Assembly: GCA_030762175.1 (NCBI GenBank) | Contig: CM060831.1 | Location: 137,620,001-137,684,000, forward strand | DNA length: 64,000 nt | Direction: 5' to 3' | DNA from: Metallyticus violacea | Taxonomy: Eukaryota; Arthropoda; Insecta; Mantodea; Metallyticidae | Shown: positions 1-10,563 of the stretch, piece by piece | Layout of the letters: every line of letters starts with the position of its first letter | Numbering within the stretch: the first letter of the stretch is position 1 | Notes under the pieces: generated by a model | Told to the model about the DNA's origin: nothing | Database searches by the model: none | What the model saw: the letters and a program-made list of their open reading frames with translations, nothing else | Position numbers and translations under genes: made by a program

Positions 1-682
1 TATTCTTCAATTTGTATTTTATTGTTCAACTTTTAATTTTTGCACTTAGTTCTCCTGTTTATGCATTTACTATTGATACTTTTTACTTCAAGTAGATTCC
101 CCAAGACTTTTATTTGTACATACTACGGGTAAATACATTTTTCACCATGCAGATATATTTTATGCACATTTTATTAGCATCCCATGAAATATGCCCATAT
201 GCAGTACATAGCTTTAATATTCGTTGCAGTTATGGAGCGTTACTTATGAAAACACACGCTAACCCAGGCAGGGAGAAAATTATCCAATAGCAGAATGCTC
301 GATTGGTAATTGTTTCGTGAACAAACTAATCACTAACACAGGAAGCCCTACCCAAATTAGCTTCTATAGTAATTGTGTAGAGGTCTGGGGGGATGAACCT
401 CCCCATAAACCTCCTCAAAGTGTTTAATGTGTTATGGTTGTCCAAGAGACCTGCCGTTCATTGTTCTCAGTGTATTGTATGAGGGCTGTTTAGTAACAAA
501 CAAGCTTCTTTCTGTAATATTTTACCTTTATTTTAATGGTACACGTATCAAAACAATCTAAGGACAGAATTATCCTTAAATGAATGAATAATTATGAGTT
601 TATTCTCATCGTACCAGTTGTGTAATCAATATTTACAATACGTTCATTGATTATAAAACATAATAGTTCACAAAAGAAAAAT
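1..682. other. No recognised feature
   Basis: AT-rich non-coding sequence. I see no open frame with coding character, no tRNA-like box pair and no repeat shared with the rest of the window. Confidence 0.5.
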
Positions 683-1262
683 TCAATCCTTTTTAAACAA
701 ATTAATAACATTTTGTAAGCTTACCCTGTATGCTTGTGCATCAGAAATCTGCTTTATTATGCTCTTGTATTTTATATTGCTCGGCACCTCTTTGGTAGAG
801 GAAGAGTTCCTCTTGTTTATGTTCTGCCTATGATGATGAAGACATATGAATAGCTGATCCATAGTCTCAGTGTTTTCAATATCCTCTAAAACTCTCTGTT
901 GAAAGTATCCCACATATGATTGATCGGATTTAGATCTGCAAGTGGAGCAGGCCACTTTAGGACTGTAACGTTGTGTTTTTCTAACCACCTGCATCAAGCA
1001 CTTCGGCATTATCGTGCATGTAAAGAAATTCGGAGCCATGTTCCACGATCAAAATGAGATCTGTTATTTCTCCTTAGGCAATTTTTATTTATTTATTTAT
1101 TTATTTATTTTTAATTTCCTGTATATGTCTCAGTCTTTCTGAGTCACTTGGTTGTCTCCATATGCATATTCTCCTGGAATCTGAATGCAGGACGAAGCGT
1201 TTTTCATCTGCGAAGAGAGCGTGGCTCATTTGTTCCTGTTGATATGCTTCCAGCACCACAAT
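683..1262 (-). pseudogene. Tc1-like transposase remnant
   Basis: This is a broken Tc1-family DDE transposase, the cut-and-paste enzyme of Tc1/mariner transposons. Read on the minus strand, 1255-1125 gives a run with MSHALFADEKRFVLHSDSRR followed by IWRQPSDSERLRHIQ, the block around a catalytic Asp. Downstream, 1060-1010 gives EFLYMHDNAEV, the second Asp block. Then 960-900 gives LKWPAPLADLNPINHMWDTF, the usual 'PDLNPIEHLWD' block. These blocks are in different frames. An (ATTT)n microsatellite at 1085-1113 separates the first two. No N-terminal helix-turn-helix or terminal inverted repeats were recognised. It is a dead copy. The family assignment is firm; the exact limits are not. Confidence 0.75.
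1085..1113. repeat. (ATTT)n microsatellite
   Basis: About seven ATTT units. It lies between two conserved blocks of the Tc1-like transposase remnant and probably expanded inside the dead gene. Confidence 0.85.
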
Positions 1263-1950
1263 ATACGATGTGCTGGATTTTCACAGCTAATTGCTGATTG
1301 ACAGGAATTGAGTACTCTTTCGTGCAGTCTATTTCTTACTTTTTGGGTTGAAACATTTCAATTATCAACATTTTGCTGAGCTCTTCTGAATATGGTTACA
1401 GTTGACCTCTTTTCTCTCAGAGCCCTTAGACACAGAAATGTCTTGTGTAGCAGTTATACTTGCTTTACCTGGAGGTTATTCTTTGTAACTGGAAATTCTT
1501 CATATCACCTCTACTAGTTTCAGAGCCCAAATAGCATATGCTTATGTTGGACTAGTTTGAATTATTCCTATAAACTTTAAACATATTATTTCGACTTATG
1601 GATGGATAGATAGTCTGAGGAGGTACTTAACCTGCTCATGGTTGTCCAGTGGGTGGCCAGGATTTACGGGCGGTGACTGCGCGGACGCAAATAAGTTGCC
1701 CAACATGTTTCTAGATGTAACAACCCGGTATATGAAAAGCATTTAATATTAAATAACTTAAATATAAGCAATAAACATAACCATTTCGTTAAGAATGTTC
1801 TTAAAATATTCTGTTTTTATTTTTGTTAACAAAATATAACCGCTTTACTCGAGGTCTTGCACCGTTTGTCAGTTGTCTGAAAAAGTTTAAGGCTATATAC
1901 TTTAACGAATTCTATATAGAATATAATTTCTAACACTGTCGTCATCTATT
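1263..1950. other. No recognised feature
   Basis: The first few dozen bases may belong to the N-terminal part of the adjacent Tc1 remnant. The rest shows nothing identifiable. Confidence 0.45.
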
Positions 1951-2137
1951 AACATACCTGCCTCCTTTTTTCGGGCGTAAAAATCCTAAGTATGACTTCC
2001 TTCGGAAGGGAAGTAAAACCGTGTCGTAGACATACGGTACGAAAAAGAACCTCAAGTCTGAAAAAAGAACAAAAGTTATCAGTCGTTTCACGTCCTGAAT
2101 TGATTGGGACTATATCATAAATATACCAAATCAAAAA
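1951..2137 (+). mobile_element. SINE-B, internally deleted copy
   Basis: This keeps 'catacctgcctcc' from the tRNA-like head, then jumps into the body 'ttcgggcgtaaaaatcctaa' found in the fuller copies at 16422 and 56786. The B box of the RNA polymerase III promoter is lost in the gap. The tail is diverged and ends in a 'accaaatcaa' type terminus. This is an old, inactive copy. Confidence 0.75.
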
Positions 2138-4044
2138 TGTCATCTGTTAAAATATCCACTTTTAGTATCAGCCATTAAAAGGTATATTTCGTAATAATCC
2201 TGATTTCAGTTTGCAACTTTATTTATTGCTTAAAATTTATATTACTTTTAAAATGTTTTTTTTCTTTTATATTTTATATAAATATCTGAATCTGTGCAAA
2301 TTAAAGGGATGTGAACTAGTAAACGTACTTTTCAAGACTGAAAAATAATTAAGTAAGCAATAAAATTAAAATGTTGACGTACAGCGACTTATGATAATGG
2401 GACACAGCTGGAGTCGTTTCTCCAGGCATCCATGAGGCAGATTTCATCGATCGACCTTTAACAAAATGTTCATCTTGTAGCCCCGTCACAGACACGATTT
2501 GACTTTTTTTTTTAAATGGCATTGTACCGAAAGGTTGCAGCCCATCCCAACATTCCTTGGGGCTCAAGGTCTAACCCCTTTAATACTCTCCTTTTCTTAC
2601 ATAACTATAATCTAATATCAGAAAGTTGAGAAACACTGAGTTTAGGTCGGCACGTTAAACCCTGCTCGTGAACTGAAGTTATTTATATTGAAATGCGATA
2701 TGTCTGTTGTTCTAAGAGCCTGATTTGTCAGAGGAAGTCTGTTCACATATTTCACTGTGTTTTCCGGCACAGACCGCAACACATTGCGATTTGCAGCCTA
2801 CTACAGAAGTTATGTGCATGAAGCACATGGCTTTTAACCTTTGCAATTCAAGTTACCAAAAAATCTGTGAAAGCATTAATCGCTTTTAAGTGTGATTTAA
2901 ATGCAAAACAGATGAAATAAAATGTATTATTTTTAAAAAATATAAATTGATCTGGTTTTAAAAGACTTACTTCTAAAATTATATTACATTTTTAATTTTT
3001 CCTCACATTTAATATGCATAGTAGAAATATTTTTATACATTCCATTGACTCCAAAACTACATTATCATAAAAAAGTCGCTCTAATTTGTTCTCTAATGAA
3101 AATTTGTCAGAATAACATTTGCAGCATGGTACATACATCATTCAACCATAATTCTTAAAGTTTTATCACAATCATAAAATAATTAAAATATTTCAACACT
3201 TTGGCATTATTGCTGTCAGTATCAGTATATCTTGGAATAAATTACACCATCAAAAAAACTTTCTTCCAAGAGAATAAAATAAACATAATCTAAATATATT
3301 ATGTTTCATACTTAAAATATCAATGTTAGAGTCAATCGAGACAGAAGTGAACGATTTTTCAATTTGATTATTTCATTTTTTTTTTAAATTTCTAATAATT
3401 TGATGGTTTCATGTATATAAGGATACCATTGGTCTTGGTGCTGACGCAAGCAGCCAATTCTAGCTCTCGTGCAAGAACAAAACATAGTTCTACTCTTTTA
3501 GAAAGTATTTTCAGGATACATTCATAAGTATAAAAATATAAAATATCTTTTATTGATAAAGTATCAGTGTGAATGCTTTTTCCCTTACGCCTTCGCCATA
3601 TTTCGTTCTAACATCTTTTGGATCTCATTGCGGTGTTTACGAAGCATGTGGGTTGTTAACGCAAGCTTGGTACAAAATCTTCACCTCCCAGTTTCTAGTT
3701 TCTAATGAGAAGAACAAAACCTCTGAAGTTAGGTAAAGATTGCAAATCTGAAAGTCTGGGTATTACAAAATCTAGTTGGACTCGCGCTGTTCGAAATTGA
3801 AATATCGAATTCCTGCGCGGAGTTGTTGCGTGTTGCAACAAAGAGATCTTTAGCGCAACGAATTCTCCAGGAGAACGGGATGGAGTGATGTAGATAGTGA
3901 GTGTGGCAAACCCCAGGATGCAAGAAACGTGAAACGCAATCATAGGAGAAATTCTCTAAAAGTAAGGCAAGGAAGTTTGGAAGCGTACAATGGAAAGTTT
4001 GGTGGAAATGCCTTCTGAAAGCTGAAACGACCAAAAAGGCACAA
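2138..4044. other. No gene; possible SINE-D tail at 2645-2690
   Basis: Mostly AT-rich and unremarkable. A short piece near 2645 ('ggcacgttaaacc', then 'gaactgaagtta') resembles the end of the SINE-D copy at 9664. The larger open frames at 3695-4167 are on the strand opposite or overlapping the SINE-A copy and have no recognisable protein. Confidence 0.4.
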
Positions 4045-4314
4045 ACCGCCACGCGTGGCCGAGGTTGCTAAGGCGCGGACGTGTGAGCGGCAGGTCTGGG
4101 GTTCGATTCCTACCAGAACCTCCTCCCTGGTCCTTGAGGTTTTTTCCGGGGTTTTCTCAGTCCTCATAAACTAGGCCTGGAACGCTTTCTTCCTTAAAAA
4201 AAAAATTAAAAAAAAAAAACTTTCCCAGTTTATCATTTCATTATATCTATCATAGTGTCCACTGCCTGTAATGTCTCAGTAGTTAAAACAGACGTTAAAC
4301 CCTATTAAAAAAAG
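4045..4314 (+). mobile_element. SINE-A copy
   Basis: The head 'accgccacgcgtggccgagg' carries an A-box-like stretch, with 'ggttcgattcc' as B box about 40 bases on. Both are pol III promoter elements of a class II (Ser/Leu-like) tRNA. The body has the 'ttttctcagtcctcataaa' block but lacks the 'tggcaaatgccggggaggta' block present in other copies. An A-rich insertion follows. The tail ends 'acgttaaacc'. It is diverged and probably old. Confidence 0.85.
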
Positions 4315-5261
4315 CATAGAAAAGAGTACAATGTGAGTAAACAACGACAATGCTTCGACTGTTGCACCAAAATGCTACGCATTCCTCTGGCACAGTTGTT
4401 TGATACTTAACAATGTATATTTCCATTCTCAAAAGCACTAATCCTTTGTCACCCATGCGCGACATTATTCAAACATTTTTTCTGGAAGTACTTACGATTT
4501 CCTGGCATGATTTTTCATTCCATCCCTTGTACCTTGGTGCATAGATACATATGACGCGAATAACTTATATCGAGCCTTATTATCGATAGATTGCTTATTT
4601 AGAACAAGAAAAACTACGAGAATATTATTGCTGCTAGATTTGTAGCTTGACTCCACTGTGTATCATACTAATTGGTACAGGAGAACAAGAATTGGAATGA
4701 TCAGTCGGTTTCTGAAAACATATCTTATTATTTGACCACCACCGTGGTCTATAGATTTCCCATGAGGCGAGCCCTAGGTCGTTTTACGGATCATTTATTT
4801 TCCTGAGTTTTCCCTCAGTTCTTTAGGGAATGTCTGGGAAACTTAGGAGGCCACAAAGCCTTTCGAACTCATTCTACCAGATTATCATGTCATCCTACCT
4901 CTGGTACAATAGATCTTAAGATTGCAGTAGTATGATCACAAAACATTCTAGTAAGTTTAATCTTATTAGTTTAAACGAATATGAATATATAGTCATGCGA
5001 CTTCTATATGATGTATTAAATTCTATTGTTTTATCTGCCGCTAGTGTTATGCGGACTTTCCTTCAAACACTTGGTACGAAAAGAAAATTATTACAAATTA
5101 AGTATTTTTAAGTTATTTTAACATTATTTAATTTTCAACATGTTTTTTTTTTATTTCTCACTAATATTTTTCTGTAAATTGTTTATTTCTTTCGCATCCG
5201 GTTTATTTTGTTGTGTTTAAATAATCGTCAGTTTGTTATTTTATTTTGTTTTGTACACTTA
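4315..5261. other. No recognised gene
   Basis: A stretch at 4733-4870 has phrases reminiscent of a degraded SINE ('ttttccctcagttctt'), but no convincing box pair. Nothing else is identifiable. Confidence 0.4.
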
Positions 5262-6492
5262 CGAGGGTAGGTCCATAAGTTTCCTGCTCGCCGATCAGGG
5301 TTATCGCCTTCACAAAATCCTATCTAGTGTCATCTATTAAGTAAATAATTTCCGCTGTGTTCAGTTGTTAAGATATAGTTGCATAAAGAAGGTTATGTGT
5401 AGAAGATTGTGACATGTTCAAAATGGAGTTTCGAGTTGTTATTAAGTTCTTCACAAAAGAAGGACTTACTCCAACTGAAGTTAAACAGCGATTGGACGTT
5501 GTATATGGGAAAGCATCCCCCTCATATTCTACCGTAAAAGAATGGGCCGAACTTTTTCGAATGTGTCGAGAAAGCATTGAAGACGAAGAGCGTGCAGGTC
5601 GGCCCTTGGAGATGCTCACTCCTGAAAATATCGCTCTTGTGGCAGGAGAAATTATGAAATACCGGCGGCTCAAAGTTACACAAATAGCAGCAAGGTGGGC
5701 CTTTCTAAAACAACACTCGTTCGAATGATTCATGAACATTTAAACACGAATAAGGTTAGTACAAGATGGGTGTCTAGACTTCTTTCCTCAGTCCAAAAGC
5801 AACAACAAGTTATATGTTGTCAGGCATTTTGGAGCTCTGCCATGGCAACGAGAGAGAAGTTCTGCACACCATTGTTACAGGAGATGAAACTATGGTCCTC
5901 TACTATGATCTCTTGTTCAAAAGAGAATCAGTGGAGTGACTTAAACCGGCGACGCACCGCCTCTAAAGGCGAAGGTCACTCAGTCAACCAAGAAGATCAT
6001 GGCCACAATCTTTTAGGTCAGTGAAGGAATACTCTTCATTGACTTCAAGGAGAGGAACACCACAGTAAATGGGGAGTACTAAGATGGCCTATTGCACAGC
6101 CATCAAAGAGAAAAGGCGAGGAAAACTGAGTGGTAGTGTGCGCCTTCTTCACGACAAAGCGCCTGTGCACACAGCTCTTGTTGCAAAGGAAGCTGTGAAG
6201 AAATGTGACTTCAAAGAGATCGACCCTATAGCCCAGATCTAGCTCTCAGTGACTATTTCCTCTTCTCAAAACTCAAGAAGGACCTTCGAGGAAGTAAATT
6301 TAAGCGTGATGAAGAAGTGATAGATGCTGTTTATGCCTATTTTACAGATAAAAATGTTTACTATTTTAGGGGGGGAGGTTTAAATGTTAATTGAAAGAGT
6401 GAGAAGTGTAATAAAAGGTAACTATATAGAAAAGAAAAATATAGTTTTGTCTTTATCATACGTAGAAAATGGTTAGCCAGAAACTACCCTTG
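5262..6492 (+). mobile_element. mariner-family transposon, near full length
   Basis: A 1.23-kb element flanked on both sides by the TA dinucleotide that mariner elements duplicate (5260-5261 and 6493-6494). The left end reads 'cgagggtaggtccataagtt' and the reverse complement of the right end reads 'caagggtagtttctggc'. The ends therefore match, with a short gap in the right one. The inside encodes a frameshifted transposase on the plus strand. The length is typical for mariner. A second, truncated copy lies at 14571-15437. Confidence 0.88.
5414..6395 (+). pseudogene. mariner DD34D transposase, frameshifted
   Basis: This is the transposase of the element at 5262-6492. The start at 5414 gives MFKMEFRVVIKFF. 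It is followed by a helix-turn-helix region ('GLTPTEVKQRLD') and a second DNA-binding part ('GLSKTTLVRMIHEHLN') that is already in another frame, so a frameshift lies near 5695. The catalytic blocks are visible: GDETMVLYYD near 5880, LLHDKAPVHTAL near 6150 and RPYSPDLALSDYFLF near 6220. These supply the three Asp residues of the DD34D triad. The middle block has Lys where most mariners have Asn (HDN). A small deletion just before the last block breaks the frame again. The enzyme cannot be made from this copy. Confidence 0.88.
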
Positions 6493-8057
6493 TATTAGTT
6501 ATTATTATTATTAGTTCATTGTTCAAGTTATTAAAGTCCTTTTTTATTGTTTTTGTCGCTCTCAGGTACAGAAAATTGGGTCGAGTGAAATGGATTTTCA
6601 ACCATTCTCTACTGTTTAGAAAAATAGTTAAATAATTAGTAATCAAATAATTGCCAATTTCACTTTGTATATGACTGAAATATAGACAGAAGATAGCTCG
6701 TATGCTAATTACGATCCGAGGAAAACATTTTAAAACAAAAAGCTTGATGAATTTCTAGTTTTAAGTCTATACATTATCCAACAAAGCTTTAAGTAACAAT
6801 CTGTTGTAATCAGGTGTTAATAAAATAACTTAGATAATCGTACTCTTTTTGGTAGCCTGTAAACTAGACAATGTGAGAAACAACGCCTTTATAAATCAAA
6901 ATATGGTGAACATTTGATTTACACCATATATTTTAAATGCAGATGGAAAATACTAAAGACATAGATGACTTTAATTGAACTAAGGATAGGATAACTGACA
7001 ATAATGTATATCTTAATTTTGAATTCCTAAAATCCATTTTGAGGAAAATGTATATAACAAAATTTTCAAAATATTATTTTGACAACCAAATAATTTTTTT
7101 AAAAATTTAATTACCACTACCACAATATTACTACTACTTAGGTATGTGCTTTCAGAGATAAATGTGTTCTTGTCAATTGGAGGGTATTGTTTTAGTAAAA
7201 GTTGGTTAATTTAAAATAAATTGGCAGATTATTTAATTGGACTTTAATTACATTAAATTCAGGTAATAGGCTTCAAAAAGGAGATATTTCTGATCTCGCA
7301 TTAGCGCTTCTTGTTAAATTAGGCAGCACTAAATCAAACTATTTGGCTTGAGCACTCATTTCCTTGTTTCATTAAAATACATTTAATACTGCATTATTTT
7401 AATAATAAAGATAAAAAATATCGCAGCGGCGCATTAGAGTAGGAACCAAAATGACTGCCTTTATACGTGTAATAGAATTTATGAACACAGATCACACTAG
7501 AAAATTAATATTAAATATAAACCTTGCAGTTTAATTTCCTCACTTACTGTTTTAAAATGCTTTGTTAAAAATGTGAAAACATGGTGTTCCTAAGCAATTT
7601 TGTTCGCTTACTAAAGCTATAAGTGAAGGGTTGAGGACTTAGTAATTCCAGGTCTCATTGTGAAACTATTTAACACTTTAAGAAAACATCGTTCGCAAAA
7701 ATTAATGTAGAATGAGATTAGTTCTTGAGTGGTGCAAAACGTGACCATCGGTTATTATAAAAATGTCGAAAAGACGACTAGGACTCAAACCCTGCACCTT
7801 CCACTTATCTGATACAAAGACGAGCTTTTCCCACGTTCCAGAGACCTCCAAGTTTATCTCATGAAAGAAGCGATTCGAATGCTCCAATACTTTTGTTTAC
7901 TTTTCTAATTATTCTCATAAAGAGTTAATCTCATATTCCGCTTGTAAAGCGTTGCCCAAATAAGTGCTTAGGGTGTAAACAACATCCAAATGTATAACAG
8001 TTATAATTTAATATCGAAGCGCCCACGAAACAGCAACTCAAACCCAAAAGGTTTTGT
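6493..8057. other. No recognised gene
   Basis: AT-rich. At 7700-7860 the minus strand has a B-box-like 'gggtttgagtcc', but no cloverleaf and no repeat copy elsewhere in the window, so I do not call a tRNA or a SINE. Confidence 0.4.
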
Positions 8058-8070
8058 AGCCACCGGCATA

Positions 8071-8214
8071 TTTTTAATAGTGTTTAACTCCCGTTTTAAC
8101 CATTGAGGCACCATAGGCGGTGACACTGATGATACATTAAATGATATATTGGGAAAGGATTTTTTAAGGAAGGAAACGTTCTAGGCCTAAATTTAGGGTA
8201 TCTCCCCGGCATTT
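8071..8214 (-). mobile_element. SINE-A, tail half of a split copy
   Basis: This is the 3' half of a minus-strand SINE-A. Its head half is at 8503-8637. The two were separated when the plus-strand SINE-A at 8215-8502 inserted. Flanking bases 'ccaccggcat' at left and 'ccaccagcat' after 8637 form the outer target duplication. It shares private changes with the inserted copy (see findings). Confidence 0.88.
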
Positions 8215-8502
8215 ACCGCCAAGGGTGGTCGAGGTCGTTAAGGCGCGGACTCGTCAGCAGGAGGTCTAGGGTTCGAAACCCGTCAGGACCGTCCTCCCTG
8301 ATTGAGTTTTTTTTTTTTTCAGGTTTTCCTCAGTCCTCATAAATGGAAAATGCTGGAGAGATACCCTAAACCTAGGCCTGGAACGCTTCCTTCCGTAAAA
8401 AAATCCTTTCCCAATATATCATTTAATGTATCATCAGTGTCACCGCCTATGGTGCCTCAATGGTAAAAACGGGCGTTAAACACTAATCAAAAAAAAAATT
8501 AT
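8215..8502 (+). mobile_element. SINE-A inserted inside another SINE-A
   Basis: A full-length plus-strand copy with head 'accgccaagggtggtcgagg', B box 'gggttcgaaaccc' and tail 'gggcgttaaacactaatc' plus an A run. It interrupts an older minus-strand SINE-A. The target duplication is 'ccccggcattt' (8204-8214) and 'gcccagcattt' (8503-8513). The insertion made a large inverted repeat. Confidence 0.9.
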
Positions 8503-8637
8503 GCCCAGCATTTGCCATTTGTGAGTACTGAGGAAAACCTGAAAAAAAAACTGTCAGGGAAGACGGTCCTGGTGGTAATCGAACTCCTGACCTGCTCATA
8601 AGTCCGCGCCTTAACGCCCTAGGCCACCCGTGGCGGT
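8503..8637 (-). mobile_element. SINE-A, head half of a split copy
   Basis: The 5' half of the older minus-strand copy, including the inverted tRNA-like head ('ccacccgtggcggt' at its end). It pairs with the tail half at 8071-8214. Confidence 0.88.
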
Positions 8638-8650
8638 AACCACCAGCATT

Positions 8651-9663
8651 GGCGACAAATTTAATTGCCTCAGGTAAGCGGCTGCAAGCACATTTTGCTG
8701 TTCTAAGTAGAACAAGTGAATGGAAAGTAGTTTTTCGACACTTTGGAATGATAATAAAAAAAAAAATATCTAGAATCATTATCCACCGCCATCTTACCGT
8801 GTTATTTGGTGCAAGTCAGTTTCCTGGAATTAACGTATCATTAGAAACATACAAAAAAAAAAAAAGTCGCACTGAGAGTCCCAGGCCATCGTCCTCTACT
8901 TCATGGTCCAGAAGGTTTTGATTCAAGGTGATCGGTTGCCTGTAAGCCATTGAACTCATCTTCCGCCAATCAGAGACGGTTTGTTGGGCTTCGTTCTATT
9001 TAGTTCAGATGAGATCTTTTTCCGCGTGATTTATGCACATCTGAGGTGAGACAGAGTCACTTTGGAGCCTGCTTTTTATTGGGTGAAAGGCATTTTGTTT
9101 ATAACCTTACCTGAACTGCAACGCGGAAGTTAGAGATAATTTTAATATGAGCTGGTTTAATCAATGTTCTTTTTTTGCATGTGATATGTTATCCAAAAGT
9201 GTAACAAAAATAATAAACAAAATATTTTTAATATTTTGTACACATCATTTGTATGCCAAAATGTACAGTTATTGCTGTTCTTTTGTTTTTCTCTGTAGAT
9301 TTTATTTTCCATTAAAAATAGACATCAGAATCTAATTTCTACACAATAAGATTAAAGCTTTTGATTTACGGTCTTCCTTCACAGTGTAGTATAAATTTTA
9401 TTTCAACTTTTTTCCTATTTTTCTAAAACTTTGCTGAATGTATGTATATTTTCTACTTATATTTTCATTTTCTGTAGAAGAGAAAGCTTTAGCTGCATAG
9501 TGACCATCTATACCAGCTGTTTTTATCCTTATTAGCGGTAAAAGTTATTTAGGCTTTTTGCTAATGCTACCTATAACATTTTTTTTTTTATCGAGATTGC
9601 TTTTTTCAAAGTTTTTGTTCTTGAAGTAAAGTTATAATCTACTAATTTTTATTTTAGCTGTAA
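8651..9663. other. No recognised feature
   Basis: Non-coding, with short A and T runs. I could not match the open frame at 8649-8921 to any family; part of it overlaps the SINE edge. Confidence 0.45.
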
Positions 9664-9867
9664 GAGCCGAATGAGCCTCAGTGGTCTCGAAGGAATGCGC
9701 TCGACTCGGTTCTTAGGTTCCATCCCGACTGAGGGCGATAGATTTTTCAGGATTTAAATATTCAGAGCGTAAGTTCTTCGAGAGGGAGTTTAAGCCGGGG
9801 TCTCGTGTCGCAGATTTATGGCACGTTAAACAACTCCATACCTGAAAATTGAAGTTATGAATACATT
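9664..9867 (+). mobile_element. SINE-D copy
   Basis: A tRNA-like head with 'gagcctcagtggtctcg' as A-box region and 'taggttccatcccga' as B-box region. It is followed by a body with 'ggtctcgtgtcgcagattta' and 'tggcacgttaaacaactcca'. That body segment closely resembles the core of SINE-B ('gtcccgtgtcgta', then 'ggcacg'), although the heads differ. It is a single copy here, plus a possible tail fragment near 2645. Confidence 0.72.
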
Positions 9868-10236
9868 TTTTAGTCTTTTCACGTTCATGTAATACCGTTT
9901 CATGCTAGGTGACAATGAGGTAATGGGCTTATGGTCTATATGAAAATGAGCATAACTAAATGTTTCTTGATATAGTAACCTCACTCACTAGAGGAGACCC
10001 AGATCTCATGGCTGTAATGCCAGTAAAGAAGAAGAAGAAACGTAAAAATTGAGTTTTCACTATACAGTTCCCAGATTTATTTTTCAGTTTTTACGAATGG
10101 CACTCAGAATTAACTGATACCAATTTCTTTTTCCGCAATGTCACCGTTGTTTCATTAGCTTGCTTTTTACGCGTATGTAACTTTTCCGTGATCTTTTGCA
10201 TTTATTACTATACCCATATTAACTTACACTAATATT
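9868..10236. other. No recognised feature
   Basis: Ordinary AT-rich sequence between two SINEs. It contains a short 'aagaagaagaagaaac' run near 10025. Confidence 0.45.
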
Positions 10237-10248
10237 ACAAGTAAAGGT

Positions 10249-10551
10249 TTACCGCCACGGGTGGCCGAGGTCGTTAAGGCATGGACTCGTGAGCGGGAGG
10301 TCTGCGGTTCGAATCCCGCCAGGACCGTCCTCCCTGACTGGGGTTTTTTCCAGGTTTTCCTCAGTCTTCATAACTGGCAAATGCCGGGGAGGTACCTAAA
10401 CTTAGGCCTGGAACGCTCCCTTCCTTAAAAAAAAAATCCTTTCCTAATATATCATTTCATTTCATTATCATCAGTGTCCACCGCCTGTGGTGCCTCAGTA
10501 GTAAAAACGGGCGTTAAACACAACTCAAAAAAAAAAAAAAAAAAAAAAAAA
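10249..10551 (+). mobile_element. SINE-A, full length with target duplication
   Basis: A good full-length copy with head 'accgccacgggtggccgagg', B box 'ggttcgaatcc', tail 'acgggcgttaaacac' and a poly-A run of more than 20. The 12-bp target duplication 'acaagtaaaggt' is perfect (10237-10248 and 10552-10563), so this is a relatively recent insertion. Confidence 0.93.
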
Positions 10552-10563
10552 ACAAGTAAAGGT

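Noticed and set aside
4733..4870. Possible degraded SINE
   Set aside because: Only scattered words resemble SINE-A; no box pair could be aligned.
7700..7860. B-box-like 'gggtttgagtcc' on the minus strand, considered as tRNA or SINE
   Set aside because: No matching A box at proper spacing, no stem closure and no second copy in the window.
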